Shown: positions 42,547-55,200, counted from the first letter of the stretch. The stretch: DNA of 64,000 nucleotides from Bostrychus sinensis (GCA_020698575.1 CM036245.1:36571148-36635147); one strand, 5' to 3'. Notes: generated by a model from the sequence alone, not told the origin. Numbers and translations: made by a program.

Positions 42547-43534
42547 GGAACATCTAAGAAATAAAGTCATTGCAGGCTTGTTGTTATGGCTGTTCTCTTG
42601 TGGGACTTTAAACTTGCATGGCTGGTTTTTCACCAAGATAAGCTAGGCGGATGTAAAGGAATGTAGAAAAGCTGCATAGTTCCCCTTTCGAGACAATAGT
42701 TTAATAATACACATGAATGTTATAACTAATCATGGCATGACTAACTTGGTACTTACTATATTTCAGATTTATAACAACATTCTAACATGCTATTAAAGTT
42801 TGTTAACATAACCACAAAACCTAGGACTTTTTCTCAATGACAACTGTAGGACATTTAATAGTAAATGAACCCAGGGTCAGCTAAGAAAATATATTTTTGA
42901 CAAATGGCAGCGCTTCCATCCAAAAGCCATACTCTAAAGCAGTGCACGGTGGAGCGTTTGGCTGGTTGTAGAGAGATGTGTATATGAAGAGGCAGGGGGA
43001 CGGGGGTCATGACAGATGGGTGGAGTGCGGCGCTGGGGCTGGATGAACTGATGGAGGCGCAGATGAAGAGACACGCAGATGAATGGACCGCTGCTGAGGA
43101 GGCGACAGCGCTGACAAATGGACCCGAGATGAATGCTGTGGCCTGGACACAGACAATACCTGACGCTCCTCCCTCCAGCACACTCCACAAGAGCCAGGCT
43201 GCCTGCTTATGGAGTACAAGAATTCCATGCATTTTCAAGACTTATATTTCTAGGGTTTTTGATGGATTTTTCAGGCTGTTTTTGACATCTGGGCACTACA
43301 CTGGTGTATTGGGGTCACTGCAGGTTAAGGTGACTATATTTTCAACAATCCAAACCAAGCCTTTGTGGAGAAAGCTCTATATACGTAGGCTATGTATATG
43401 TGACCAAGTGAGTACTAAGAATCTTAACCGGAGACTTTTCCAGATTCAGCAAAGAATAGCATTTATTTACCAGCAATCATAAAAATTCATCATATGTCAT
43501 TAAAATGTTAAAGTTGCTGACAGCATGGTAAGAT
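42547..43534. other. unassigned, with a 157-codon open frame of unknown meaning
   Basis: The plus frame 43009-43482 (from TDGWSAALGLDELMEAQMKR) overlaps minus frames of similar length at 42855-43238. I recognise no domain, and the second half looks non-coding. It is more likely chance in a GC-richer patch than a gene. Confidence 0.3.
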
Positions 43535-43950
43535 CAATGCACTTCCTGGACCTACCTCACCCACTCCCCTGTCTGGATGAAGCCCATCTGCTGCATCCTT
43601 ACAGACCTGAACTATGGATGAGCTAATGGACTTTATTTAACAGTCCTAGACACATGTTGCCTGTCCGTCCTGGGAGAGGAACTCTCCTTCAATATGGGCT
43701 CCATAAGGTTTCTTTTTTTTCCCACAGCTGTTTTTTTTAGTAGTTTTTCCTTACTGAGAAGGAGGGTCTAAGGACAGGAGTGTCCTGGGTCTGTTTAGTT
43801 TAGTGTAGTTATTGTTTGTGTTGATTGTGTGTTATGCCTGATTGTGTGTTTATGTTTAAGTGTTTGTGAAGTCCCTGTTGAGGCAAAAGTTGAGGCAACT
43901 TTTGTTGTGATACTGGGCTATACAATTAAAACTGAATTGAATTGAATTAA
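43535..43950 (+). mobile_element. LINE-A 3' end
   Basis: 'tgtccgtcctgggagaggaa', 'tctaaggacaggagtgtcct' and 'gtgatactgggctatac', then a tail 'aactgaattgaattgaatt'. This is the best-preserved 3' end of the family in the window. No coding part remains. Confidence 0.85.
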
Positions 43951-44564
43951 TTATATTCTTTAAAATCACATTCTTTAAAATTACAGTAAATAAATTACCT
44001 TAATCCAGTGACAAGACAATAATCATTTCCCCAAAGCAGGAGGCCTGCAGGTGGCTGGGACTTCAGTGAATGTGGAGTGATTATTAATTTGTTCTATCTG
44101 ACTATCTGAGTAGTTGAGAGATAATTATTTACCTTATTCTTAGTTATATCTGCACATCAAGACCAGGGTTCTAAGCTCTCACGGCTTTGCCACTCTCTGC
44201 TCACATCAGGAGAGAAAGATTGAAAGGCCCAGATTTCCCTCTCACTGCTCTTTCAAATCTTTGCCCCTCCCACCAGCTTCCTGCTTCCTTTACCCTTTCA
44301 CATATAATTTAGCTTATCCTTGTGTTTAAGTTAAGTGCCATATGCATTATAAAACCAATTGTTGTTGTTTTGCCATTGGCTAAAATTGCTGTAGCCATGG
44401 CAACTGTATGATTGACATCAATTTCAGAATTGAGAAAGCCTCCTGGATAAGAAGTTAAACATCTTCAACTTTAAAAACCAAGCACAGATGACTGCTTTTA
44501 AACCTTTTGTTGCTATGAAACAATATCTACAGTGAATAAAGCTAAACCATACAGTACTACTTGC
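43951..44564. other. unassigned sequence
   Basis: No gene or recognised repeat. Confidence 0.5.
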
Positions 44565-44735
44565 AGCTACTGCTGATAATACATTGCTGCTACCACTACT
44601 TCTAATACTGCCTCTACTACTGCTCTCCTGCTAGTACTACTACTTTTAGTACCACTATAATTACTAGTGTAAATGCTACTGCTATTCAAACTACTACTAC
44701 CACCACTGTTGCTACTACCACTAGATACCTGAATT
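44565..44735. repeat. degenerate CTA/CTG trinucleotide repeat
   Basis: Imperfect runs such as 'tactactactaccaccact' over about 170 bases. Confidence 0.8.
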
Positions 44736-44829
44736 ATGAGATGAGTGCCCCAGACTGATGAGATCTAAAAAGTAAGCAAGAAAATAATAAGTAAAACAAA
44801 ATCCCCAAAATAAATAAATAAATAAATTA

Positions 44830-45274
44830 GAGCTGGGCAGCGATTAAAATTTTTAATTGCGATTAATCACATGATTTTTTTGCAGTTCATCACAATTAAT
44901 CACAGTCTTGCTATAAAATTAAATTAATAATGTATTCGGGCTCTTCCAGGTCCTAAATGGCTCTATATTGTAAACTTGTAGCTTTTACAATTCAGCCAAT
45001 ATGTGCAGTTTTTACTTGGTTGCCTATAGTGTATATAGCACCATTTCAAACCATTGCTTGACACATAAAATAATAATAATATAAAAAATAATTATTTTGC
45101 AGACAAAGAGCACTAGAGCAGATATAGCTAGGCCTATTTTTTCACCTTTTTTTAATTTTTGGAGCTGGACTTATTTTTTTCAATTCCAAAGTCTCCCCTC
45201 CTGCCTTTTAAAATAATTATTGCGTTAATTAATTAATGCGTTAACATGATAATAACGCGTTAATGTGCCCAGCC
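44830..45274 (+). mobile_element. R5 element, copy 2
   Basis: Ends are 'gagctgggcagcgattaaaa' and 'cgcgttaatgtgcccagcc', inverted at 'gctgggca'. The interior 'attcagccaatatgtgcagt', 'atagcaccatttcaaacc' and 'cagacaaagagcact' matches 36.5-37.06 kb. A possible 10-base duplication, aaaataaata, is near both sides but the left side runs into (AAAT)n, so it is uncertain. Confidence 0.75.
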
Positions 45275-45637
45275 TTAAAATAAATACTACTACTACTAAT
45301 AATAATAATAGATAATAAAATGGTAAAGAATACATACTTCTGTGATGCAACAGTGATGCACTGCATTTACAGTGAAATGTGGGCAAAACATGGTGAAGAA
45401 GTCTTCCAGGACTGTAAAGGGCAGCACTGCACTTCTAAGCACTTGCTATGCCAAACAATGTAAAAAAAAAAATAAATAAAAAAAAAAATTAAATACATAC
45501 AGTAAATAAATGTGTTGATGTAAGACTGACTGATTTTTGTTTTATGTCCTTTACTTTTATGAGCTTTTAACCATGTTTTAATGTTTCCTCCTCAAAATTA
45601 TATCTGGAGTAGTATTTTGTTTCAGTCACACGTTTAA
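45275..45637. other. A/T-rich and unassigned sequence
   Basis: Short ACT/AAT trinucleotide and A-rich runs; no gene. Confidence 0.5.
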
Positions 45638-46061
45638 AGTGGCACTCAGTAACTTTTTTTTTAGCATAAAAAACTGTTTCAGAGTTCGTGTGACGGTTAA
45701 ATGAGTTGTTGTGGAGTAAATAGTGTCTCTGGGCTGAAAACAACACTTGCAAATGCCAAAGACCCCATGTCACGGAAGTCTTGCAAGGAAGCAGCACATT
45801 GTGGCTAACCAAACAACAAGCTAGAGATGAATTTATTTCTCAACTTTTGTTATGGCAGAGTGGCCAAATTGCAAAAAAACAAAAAAACAAACAAACAAAA
45901 AAAAAAAGTTCTTGGCTAAGCGGAGGAGAAAACGATCATATAGGAGTCAACAGGAGTATTTATAGTTATATAGTTATAGTTCTTCGAAATGTAGGAAGAA
46001 ATTCATAAAATAAAATGAGGGAAAAACAGCAAAGAGACGTGAAAAGTTACTGAGTTCCGCT
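45638..46061. mobile_element. MITE with inverted ends
   Basis: Left 'agtggcactcagtaactttt', right 'aaaagttactgagttccgct': imperfect inverted ends over about 20 bases. 424 bp, no coding capacity. The target duplication is not clear. Confidence 0.7.
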
Positions 46062-46708
46062 GTAAGTAATCCTGTTTACTGATGCCATCCCTTTGTGAAG
46101 AGCTGAAAAAACTTGGTCTCACAAGTTATAAAATGTGAAATACTAATGCAAAGGTGTTCAAAATTATTTTAAAAGCCTGAAAAAAGCAGACTACAGGAAC
46201 TTTAAGTTTATAATTACTTGAATCATTGTAAAATTCAATAATATCACATCTCAATATTTGTTGTATTGTTGTATTATTTTAATATATTGAAATGGCAATA
46301 CGAACCAAATAACACCAAAGTATTGTGATAGTATCATGACAAAAAATGTATTGTCCCAACCCTACTACAAATGTATTCAAAAATATAAACTCTCTTCACA
46401 AAATGTTCCAAGTTAAAGTATCTAGAACTCTACTTTCTAATTCTGAACCCAGCAACATTGAATATGTTACATACCAGAACACATTTTCAAGCATTCTTCA
46501 GTATAAAATGATAATCATGGCCACCCTTTACTCAGATATAGGGCTCACTAAAGTCAAACGCATGGACCTCAGCCACAGGCCTCATGTTCCAGAGAGTGGA
46601 CACTTGTAATCCCAGTGTGCTAATGCCTCTGGTGGATTATTGCACCGTTTGAGGATCTGATTGTGTCTAATGTTTTGAGGTTTTCTGCTCCACTGCAGAG
46701 ACACCAGG
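46062..46708. other. unassigned, with an AT-rich MITE-like patch
   Basis: 46.2-46.37 kb has 'agtattgtgatagtatcatg' and 'tgtattgtcccaaccctac', typical of a decayed fish MITE and similar to 3.1 kb. No gene. Confidence 0.4.
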
Positions 46709-46732
46709 ATGTGTGTGTGTGTGTGTGTGTGT
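46709..46732. repeat. (GT)n microsatellite
   Basis: About 11-12 GT units. Confidence 0.95.
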
Positions 46733-47029
46733 TGAAAAGTCAATGAGGATTAGCATGAGAAGAGGAAGGGCAGGTCACTCGATGCATATTCCACAGCCCA
46801 TTGGCTCCAGAGTATTAATAATAAAACAGCAGCATGTATAAGAGCTGCTTACCTCACTCAGAGCTGGGCCAAAATCCATCTCACATCAATTGTTTTCCCT
46901 CTCTTCTCCTTTCTGTGTGACACTTAATGATCTGCTGTGTTTCCAGTTAGTTTTCATGTTGTGCCCAAGCTGAAGGGTCCAGCAGAGATTTCCTGGAACT
47001 GTTTTAGGGCCGGGTCGGATCTTGACCTC

Positions 47030-47265
47030 ACTCTCACATTCACTAGGGTCAATTTTAGAGTCACCAATTCACCTAACACATGCATGTCTTTGGACGGTGG
47101 GAGGAAGCCGGAGAACCCGGAGAGAACCCACGGTAACACGGGGAGAACATGCAAACTCCACCCAGAGAGTTTGTGTGATGGTGTGTATTGGTCCGCCTGG
47201 GGCTCGAACCCACAACCTCCTTGCTGGGAGGCAAGAACGCTAACCGCTCTGCCACCGTGCACCCC
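47030..47265 (-). mobile_element. tRNA-derived SINE, minus strand
   Basis: On the minus strand: 'gtgcacggtggcagagcggt' 'tagcg' (A-box-like), 'gtgggttcgagcccc' (B-box), then 'ggagtttgcatgttctcccc' and 'tcctcccaccgtccaaagac'. This is the best-preserved copy of the SINE body in the window. Five overlapping open frames here are shadows of it. Confidence 0.85.
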
Positions 47266-47811
47266 TATATTGCTTTATATATATTCAAAAAAGCCCTAAC
47301 AGTGGCAAATATGTTTTTTAGTTTTAGCCCTCTCTGCTTCTGCCTGCAAGATGTTAACTCCAGATCATTTGGCTAATTAGCATACACACATCACACTGCA
47401 GTGTTTGTTTTGGCCAAAGTACCGCCACACCTAAAACAAAGACATTACAGAGGCAACCCCTCTCCTTTCTCTGTGATTATTAGTGTTTTTAGAGTCTGCA
47501 GAGTCTCCACAGTCAGTATTTAAATTGCTCTAGAGCTAGCAGTAGCATTAGCCACAACACAGAAAACAGCTAGGCACTTGCAGGATGCTAATTTCAGCAA
47601 AATTTTGTCATCGCCCCAAAATTAAAAACACAATTATCCTTTCCAGCGGCAACAGAGCAAAAGCTTAGTGCAGCAGGCTCAACAATGTAGCAGAGGAGGA
47701 CAAGTGGGCGTGTATATGTGTGCACATGGCCGATGCTGTCTATGAAGGAAGCTGTGGAGTGGATGGATGTATCTAAATTAAGAGAGGTGGTGACTGAGTG
47801 CTAGTTACTTG
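47266..47811. other. unassigned sequence
   Basis: No gene or recognised repeat. Confidence 0.5.
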
Positions 47812-48440
47812 TAGCCTGGCCTGCTAGACAAACTCTTTTCCTATTCGATACAAAGAAGTTAGGTACCCCTTTGCATAAATTTTGTTTCTGTGGGTGGAAC
47901 AATCACAGTCGGCATAACCAATCAGAGAAACAAAGAGCAGGACATAAGCGGTGCACCGCTGACCTGTAACCCTAACAATCACGGTGAATTCTTGCCATTT
48001 TTGCCATAAAACACCAGAATACGCTGTATTATGAGTAGCTCTGTACTTATTTCTGAATGGGGACAGCAGCAGAAGCCAGTTGTACAAAGAGTTCTGGAAA
48101 AGTGAGAGAGTTTGTTTGAAAGTGGTTGTTCCATCAGACGTAAACGGGACTTAACTGTTGTTCAAATGGAAACAAAAAATCCAGCAGAGAACTGAACATG
48201 GACTTAAGCAGAAACAAGAGGTGACAAAGGAAAGCAGTAAATGCCATTAATCAGGTTAGAGAAATTATAAAATTTGCTCTGCTTCCATATTTATAAAACA
48301 TGCTGCAGATAAATGGCGGTGATTGGCCAGTTCCAAATCGACTGGAGAGAAATGCTTCGCTGTGAGTGAAGAACCAGACTGAACCTATTTTCTTTTCGAA
48401 AGTAGGAGGGGCTGGCTCGTCAGACTAAGTTAGTTGGCTA
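47812..48440 (+). mobile_element. R6 element, copy 2
   Basis: Ends 'tagcctggcctgctagacaa' and 'agactaagttagttggcta'. The interior 'gtgattggccagttccaaat', 'cgctgtattatgagtagctc' and 'acagcagcagaagccagttg' matches the inverse of 41729-42295. No matching 9-bp duplication is visible around this copy. Confidence 0.75.
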
Positions 48441-48463
48441 CAAGCTCAAATGTAGAGAGTTTA

Positions 48464-49117
48464 GGTCGTTTTCACACATAATAGTCAGGTAGACTCAGTT
48501 AGATTGGGAACTAAAGTTGCATTTTTCAGCTGGTGCAGTTCGCTTTGACACTGGACTTTGGTAAACAAACCAAACCTTCTGAATCAGGTATTTCCTTCCT
48601 TGCCTGTGGTGGCGCTGCATCAAGAATTACTGAAGGATGAGACAGGTGAGACAGAGAACAGGAAACTCCACTCATCTGTTGGTCAGTGAAGAGCAGCTAC
48701 CTCTGTCTCATGATGTAAGAGAATCCCATTCCAATTTCCACTCATAAGCTTGAAAACTGTTGATTTTGTGAGTGGTCACACATCTCTCTCAGGGCTTATA
48801 CCTCCTCCACTCTCCACATCTGACCGCGAGCCATTTCTCCTGTTATCACTGTACGCGTGCATTTGTTTTGGTTGTGTTGACCCACAATGCCTGTAGCGAG
48901 GTCTGCTTCCTGGGTTTGGATCGCTGTTTGGTCCACTTTGCATTCACATCTGCTATCGAACCACACTGGGTTCACTTCAACCAAGCCAAGACCCATGTTT
49001 TCAGGCGGATCAGAGTTCGATTGCGCGTTCACACCTCCCCAAATTAACCGGACTTTTTGAGCAAATGAACTAGACTTCAATTAAAGTGGACTAAACAGGG
49101 CTGGTGTGAATGCACCC
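48464..49117. mobile_element. Harbinger-like MITE with TTA duplication
   Basis: Ends 'ggtcgttttcacac' and 'gtgtgaatgcaccc' are imperfect inverted repeats, flanked by TTA at 48461-48463 and 49118-49120. No transposase. The overlapping open frames at 48772-49080 are not convincing genes. Confidence 0.65.
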
Positions 49118-49124
49118 TTAATGT

Positions 49125-49482
49125 GCAGAACAGCAATAAAGCCCCAAAGTTTTCAGTGAAAGATGGAGTGGTGAAAAGAGTTAACCCCAGAGGACTAATG
49201 CCTTCGGCCCTGGAGCAAACTACACACACCCCTACCCCCTGTGTCCCCCAACCATGGTTAGGAGACTAAAGCAGGAAGAGTTAACGCACATACTGTATTT
49301 AGCTAAAGCAGGCAGCTCATACAGTGTCAATTAAACTCAGGATTTGATGAAAATGTAAGAATGGGCTCAGGTCAGGTTCATAACTACAGTTAATGGACTA
49401 AGTCTGGTCAGGTTCAGACAGAATATGTACAGGTACAGGTCGAGTTGGATATTTTCAGGCCCGATGTGAGCTCTATTTCCAA
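49125..49482 (-). mobile_element. R1 element, minus strand
   Basis: 'agccccaaagttttcagtga', 'gaagagttaacgcacatact' and 'tcaggcccgatgtgagctct' are the inverse of parts of the R1 copy at 18640-19142, in the right order. Confidence 0.65.
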
Positions 49483-50044
49483 TGTGAATGCTTGCTCTAG
49501 CCACAAAATATTTACCAACTAAAGCAACATAATTAGGAAATACAATTCTCTGTTACCAATGCAACAAAAAGAGACATTTTCATTATCAATTTCATTGAAT
49601 TGCTTTAATATCTAAAGCTATCTACTTTATCGCTTGCATTGTGAAAAACCTTGATTTACACAGGACAGTCCAGATGTAAACCCCCCTTTTCCAAGTCTAA
49701 AATGTCTATCTTTTATCACTGTAATGCCAAATCAGCACATGCTTGCCAGCTGTTCAGACAATCATAACAGTGTCACGGTGATGTAAATTTTACCCAGTTA
49801 AAAAACACCCACAGTTTTATACGTGTCTGTAACTCATTACCAGTTGGTACAGTAGGTAGCATGCACAGTGTTTGTAAGTGCAAAGATGTTTGTAAGAGGT
49901 AGAAGTGCAGCCTGCAAATTCACTTTCAGAATATCCTTATTCATCTGCCCTTCTCCTTCACGTCCTTCATTACCAGATTCATATTTCAAATCATTGCACT
50001 AATTAAACCGAAGGCGAGTCTCCAACTCAATGTTAAGGAAACCA
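49483..50044. other. unassigned sequence
   Basis: No gene or recognised repeat. Confidence 0.5.
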
Positions 50045-50225
50045 AGTGAGTTACACCCTGGACCATGACTGTGGTTTGTTGCAGGGCTGACATTTAGCGA
50101 CACATAGTGACAGACAATCCACTCTCACATTCATTCACTATGGGATATTTGGACTGACCCATACCTGCATGTCTAGGAGGAAGCCAGATTAGCCAGAGAG
50201 GGCCCAGTAACACAGGGAGAACATA
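50045..50225 (-). mobile_element. fish SINE body fragment
   Basis: 'cagggctgacatttagcgac', 'ccactctcacattcattcac' and 'agtaacacagggagaacat' follow the body order of the 47.03-kb SINE. The head is missing. Confidence 0.65.
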
Positions 50226-51432
50226 TCAGACCATTATCTGTGCAAGTTTGCAACAATATAGAGATTCTAAACTATTAAAAAACTCTTTAAAAAAAATCAT
50301 GTAAATACATGTCAGCTTGTCAAATTCAGGAAAGAAGAAGAAAACGCAAAAAATCAAATGGACTTGTCGGATTGACCTTGCATCTTCACAAACGTGTTTC
50401 ACTTTCTAAATACACAGTGTTTGGAAAATACTGAAAAAGGAGTTTTGATCTCACAGTGGGGAGCCACTCGGGGTGCTCCAAACAAAAATGGTGTCCTCAG
50501 AGAAAACAATAATCAGAGTTTTTCAGCTCTTCTGATAGTTGAAAAGCATTGTAGTTGTGGCTCATGGGCTTACTTCCTTCTACTGTTTTTTCACACCCCG
50601 ATTGTTCCTGTGTAGATGTGAATCTGAGATGGCATGACTATTGTGTTTTCCTGGCCAGTGTTGTTGTGTAAACGGGCCCTCAGATGCAAGCTCAGGGTCC
50701 AAATGTGTCAAGGCTCAGAAATGTACAGATGTCTTCATAGAGAAATTTTCAGAAAAGTCAACGTTGTGCATATTGTTACTGCCCATGAATAATTTTACAT
50801 ATAGTCAAACTGTGTATACTCAATGCATTCTCACTGCACTAAAACAAAAGGACACCAGAAAAATTCCTCTGACTCTGTGTGAAATAATATCCTCTGAAAT
50901 GAGAAGCAATTGCAGTGGATTGCTGTGGTAATATTCTCTTCAAACACCACAGACTATCATCCTCAGCCCAGCGCTTTCCCCACACATTTGAATAACTCTG
51001 GGAAATTGACACAGAGCCCTGCTGAGACGTATGAATATCAATGTCACCTCTGACAGAGCACCACGGCACGCTGAAAAATATCAATTCATTATGAGTTTGG
51101 GATGAGGACAAACTATTTCCTTTGGAATTTACACAGTCACTACCTATTGTCTGTGGAGCGGTTACAATGAAGTCAGCAAACACCGGGATCCATACGCCAT
51201 TTTCCCAAAGATGACCAAAGCTCAGAACAAGACGTCACCCAGAGGACCCGGAATAGTAAATAATCCCTGCATTAGCATTCTGGCTGGTGTATGTATTAGC
51301 ATTCATAGTGGACATCTACATTACACTGAATCTATAGGTGTCACTTGACGCGCTGCATGATCTTTGTTTCGTCAGGAGTTCCCCTGACATGCTCCTTTTG
51401 ACCGACTATGACTTGACTTGACCAGTCTATAG
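50226..51432. other. unassigned sequence
   Basis: No recognised repeat. Open frames at 50641-50931 (plus) and 50839-51183 (minus) overlap each other and lack domains. Confidence 0.45.
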
Positions 51433-51790
51433 CAGTGGATTCCAAACTTTTTAGTCTCATGTACCCCCTGGAATTTTTGTCATATTACGAGTACCCCCTC
51501 ACTCATATGTGTTGTGTTGCTGATTCTTCAAAAAGTCGTAATAAAAAAACTTTTGTACTTTTTTGTAAACATGAATTCTCCTGCATTTATTCTTTTAAAC
51601 TTAAGTTCAAATAGAAAAATGCCTGCCAATAAAATAAAAAAAATAAATAAAATAACAATATACATTCTTTTATGTTTGGAATAAATAAAAAAAAATACAA
51701 GTAAATAATCCTTTGAATAACTGCCCTTTGAATACAATACAATACAAAAAAAAAAAAAAAAATCTAAATAATACTCTTCAACAGTTACTT
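51433..51790 (-). mobile_element. hAT-b fragment
   Basis: Starts 'cagtggattccaaacttttt', then 'tgtaccccctggaatttttg' and 'gagtaccccctcactcatat', the inverse of the right end of hAT-b at 17.1 kb. The other end was not found. Confidence 0.65.
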
Positions 51791-52975
51791 TAGCACCTCC
51801 TTTGTATCAGTAAATCAGACACTTTTTTCATAAGTTTAAATAGTTAAATATGAAAAGATTGTTAATAAATAATTTCTCATTATCTTTTATATATAAATTA
51901 TCAAATAAATACAAAGGGTGGTGGTTGGTGGACATAAGCTAACCAATTTGATGCAGCTAATAGTTGGGGTAAGGCAAATCATTGAGCAAATATCAAGCAT
52001 CATTGCAGTAAACACATCTGACTTGGAGAAAATAGAATCAATTTCTATTTTATTTATAGGCTTTCTCAATTCTTAAATTTAACTGGTGAGGGAGCTGGCT
52101 TATATGCCCCTAGGAGGGAAGACAAAGGACTTCTAATGACCCAAAAGTACTGAGCCCCTTTCTATGTCCTCCCTAGGAACATATAACCCAGCACTCTCCA
52201 ATTTCAAAATTGAGAATGCCTTCAACTCTAAAACAACAAGTCCAGATGACTTCTTTTTAAACTTTTAGTTGTGATTAGTGTAGCTTAGTTAAAGTATATT
52301 AAATTGGACATCTTATGCTTTTTTCCGGCTTTTATTTTATTTATTTTTTTAATTTAGACACCTTCACATTAGTATTATTCCTTTTATATGGTAAAATACT
52401 TTTGAGTTATTGAAAATTGGTGCTTGGTGGAGCAGTTACTTTCAGTTTTTCAGTAAATGCTTGGATTAGGTGCCTGTTGCTTTAAAGTCCTGCTGGCCCC
52501 TCCCACTTCAGTCTGTCATCTCCATAAGCCTTTTGCAAACACTGTAGTTTATAGCAGCAGACAGCAGTGAAGGTCATCTCATCTCCTGTTCATTTCCTAA
52601 GAGTTCACACATTATTAAAGTCACGAGGATTTGAGGTCACACATGAAAGGAGAATCTCAGACTGCTTGAACTCAACGGTGGGGGATAGACAGCGCATTAT
52701 ATAATGACTACTACAGCTATTAGCAACTGGATGCTAACAGATAGATTAATGAGCTGACTGCTTCATAGTGACGTCAATTCAGGCCCTGAAATGGTTAGTA
52801 AAGTGCAGTAGTGCTTCCTGTAAAAGGAGGTCTCACTATGTAGAGCAGTGAGACCGCATGTTTTCAGATCTTGAGAAGAGCAGCACATCAGCATACAGAA
52901 TTACTGCGGGAACATGCGTGAATGAAAGAAAATACTACTCAGGTGTATTTCTGAGATAGAACCTTTATAACTAGA
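51791..52975. other. unassigned sequence
   Basis: No gene seen. 'ggacatcttatgcttttttc' near 52307 may be the end of another decayed element, unproven. Confidence 0.4.
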
Positions 52976-53720
52976 GGATATATATTGGGCCGATTTTTGC
53001 CTTTCTTAGTCAATCAGCAATTGTCCAATTTTTGGTCAGGCACATGTCCGGGCAACCGTGTGACTGAAGGACACCAGCTTCCCCAACCAACCTTTTAGCA
53101 GTCTGGCCTCTTACACTGCAATTCATAGGAAATGCTTAAAATCGCTTTTTCTTTGCCTGAAAAGTTCAAAACGGTCACTGTCAATTCATGAGAGGCCACT
53201 GTGGCAGCCCTGCTACAGATCTGTGAGATTTGGTCTTAAGATGCTTTGGGATATCCTGAAAAGCCAGCTCAGAGCGTCCCTAACCATCTTGTAACAGTTT
53301 GGAGATCATACGCTCCAATTCATTCCTTTCTGACCCTGAAGGCAAAAAAAGATTTTGCGCAGTTCTCTAACATGGAACTTTGTAAAACAAAAATTAAAAA
53401 TGCATTTTGTGGCTCTCCACAAGCTCTGCTTGGGTTAGGGTTAGGTTTGATTGAGATTCCCTTTTTGCTTTTCTCAAAAAACCCATCTCTAATTGTTCTC
53501 ACTGTCCAATTTTGACACCAACACCAACACCACAACAATTTAGCTTCTGTTTTAATAAGCATTACTAAAACAAATGGCTATATCAATGTCTTTCATAAAT
53601 TTAAGAAAATTGGCCCTACATATCACTCCCAAAAATTTGCAGTGATTATCGGCCTGATCTGGATTTTAAAAGTCGACATTGGCCATAGAAAAACTTATAT
53701 CAGTCAGCCTCTAATTATAT
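52976..53720. mobile_element. R3 element, copy 2
   Basis: Left 'atatattgggccgatttttg', right 'cttatatcagtcagcctcta', with weak inverted similarity (tagagg ... cctcta). 'agccctgctacagatctgtg' then 'agatttgg' matches 28.17 kb without the CpG-rich insertion. The open frames inside (53246-53562) lack domains. Confidence 0.65.
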
Positions 53721-53999
53721 CATGGTAAAAACACACATAACAGGTCCCCTTTAATATTAATGATATTTACTCCAATAAGGGTAATGCAGTTTTCTATGTG
53801 CTTTTAAAAGAAATATACAGTGATAAGGCGTGAAAGACTCTCTGACAGCATCTGCATCTTGTTCTCTATGTGTTTGTCTTATAGTACAGTGTATTTTCTT
53901 ATTCTGAATAGAGGGCCGTGCTACTTTTAACTCATTTAACCATCAAAGCAGTGTTATTCCTGCAGATTTAATCATACTAATCCTCACTAACTTGAGTAT
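53721..53999. other. unassigned sequence
   Basis: No gene or recognised repeat. Confidence 0.5.
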
Positions 54000-54195
54000 C
54001 CCAGACGATGATAAATGATCCCAGCCCCTCTCATACACATGTGTTAGAGGCTCACTTAAGCCTAGTCTTTCTAATCCCAGTTTTGCTTTAAAATCTTTTC
54101 AACTTTTCCTCTGGGTGTCACAGCTGATCGGCCGCCCATTCTGTCCAAACGTGTAAACAACAGCGGCCATCTGTCTCCATCAACTTTAATAACAG
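54000..54195. promoter_or_regulatory. candidate conserved non-coding element
   Basis: A repeat-free, balanced stretch with 'cagctgatcggccgcccatt' and 'gtaaacaacagcggccatct' and no open frame. The second has a forkhead-like 'gtaaaca' core. A guess from appearance. Confidence 0.25.
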
Positions 54196-54974
54196 TTCTC
54201 TGCTTATGTTCCTTTCTTTAGAGCAGTGGGGAGGAGATAGGGGATAGGAGGTAGGAGGCAGGAGGTAGAGTATGGGAGATGGGGATGAGGGGAGACTGTG
54301 TTAGTATGCACACACATGCCTCCGACCCACTGCGACACACTGCAGTCAGACGGGAGGGGGGTGGACTGAGGGGGAAAGAGGGATTTATTATTATCTGAAA
54401 AGCTGTCCATCGAAGTCCAGAAAACAGTGAAAAAATAATATGGAGTAATATAGAGGAGAAAATATATTAGAATATATGTTTTTTTCTTTGCTTGTTTTAT
54501 GTATCTGTATTTTATAGATTTTTTTTTATTTTTATCAATAGGCCCCTTCATAAAGCCCACCAATAATCCAAAATAAAACAAACAAACATTAAACAATAAT
54601 ACTGGTATAAAAAAAATAAAAAGGCAACTTGGTTATACATTTCCAATAACATTCACACATTCATCACTCGAAGTAGTCCCTTCATTTTTTCATATAGTGC
54701 ATAGTCCTGTTGTGAGCACTGAGACCTATGTGTTCATAAAAAGCCACCATGGCCAGTTCAGTGAACCGCTCCTGGAAAGGTGGTTCTTCTGAGTTCCTCC
54801 TGCACATTATGCCTGATTCACACTGAATGCGTTGAGTGTGCAGTATGTCTGTGACAACAATCAGCTGAGTTTACAGGAGAGTAGTTTAAGCTGAAGTCAT
54901 GAGAGTAAACAAAAACTGCATTTGCCTCTGACCACCATTTTCTGTTAATTTGGAGATTATTTCTGTCACTTTTG
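54196..54974. other. unassigned, with a purine-rich patch
   Basis: 54225-54300 is GGAGATAGGGGA-type low complexity. The 130-codon minus frame over it has no domain. Confidence 0.45.
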
Positions 54975-55200
54975 TGCTCCTACTCTGGGTAAGTACGCTA
55001 GGTATTATTACGCTAAGTACGTTTTATTCACGTCTAATGGTATGAGGTCTTGTTCGTGACCCCGTGTTCCCAGTTAAGACGTAATGTTGGGAGGCTGCAC
55101 AAGCTTTTTTATTATATTTACTTTGGTCCTGGGTCTGACTTCCTGTCTGGCTCGATCTGCTCTGTTCAGCTTCATGCAAGAGGGCTTTTTCATCTGTGAA
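54975..55200 (-). mobile_element. R4 repeat, copy 2
   Basis: 'gtgaccccgtgttcccagtt' and 'gtcctgggtctgacttcctg' are the inverse of the copy at 33140-33385. Confidence 0.7.

Noticed and set aside
43009..43482. 157-codon frame as a host gene
   Set aside because: No domain, overlaps similar-length frames on the other strand, and no start or splice context supports it. Kept only as a note in the stretch entry.
46954..47299. Five overlapping 60-120 codon frames
   Set aside because: All lie in a tRNA-derived SINE on both strands and reflect its base composition.
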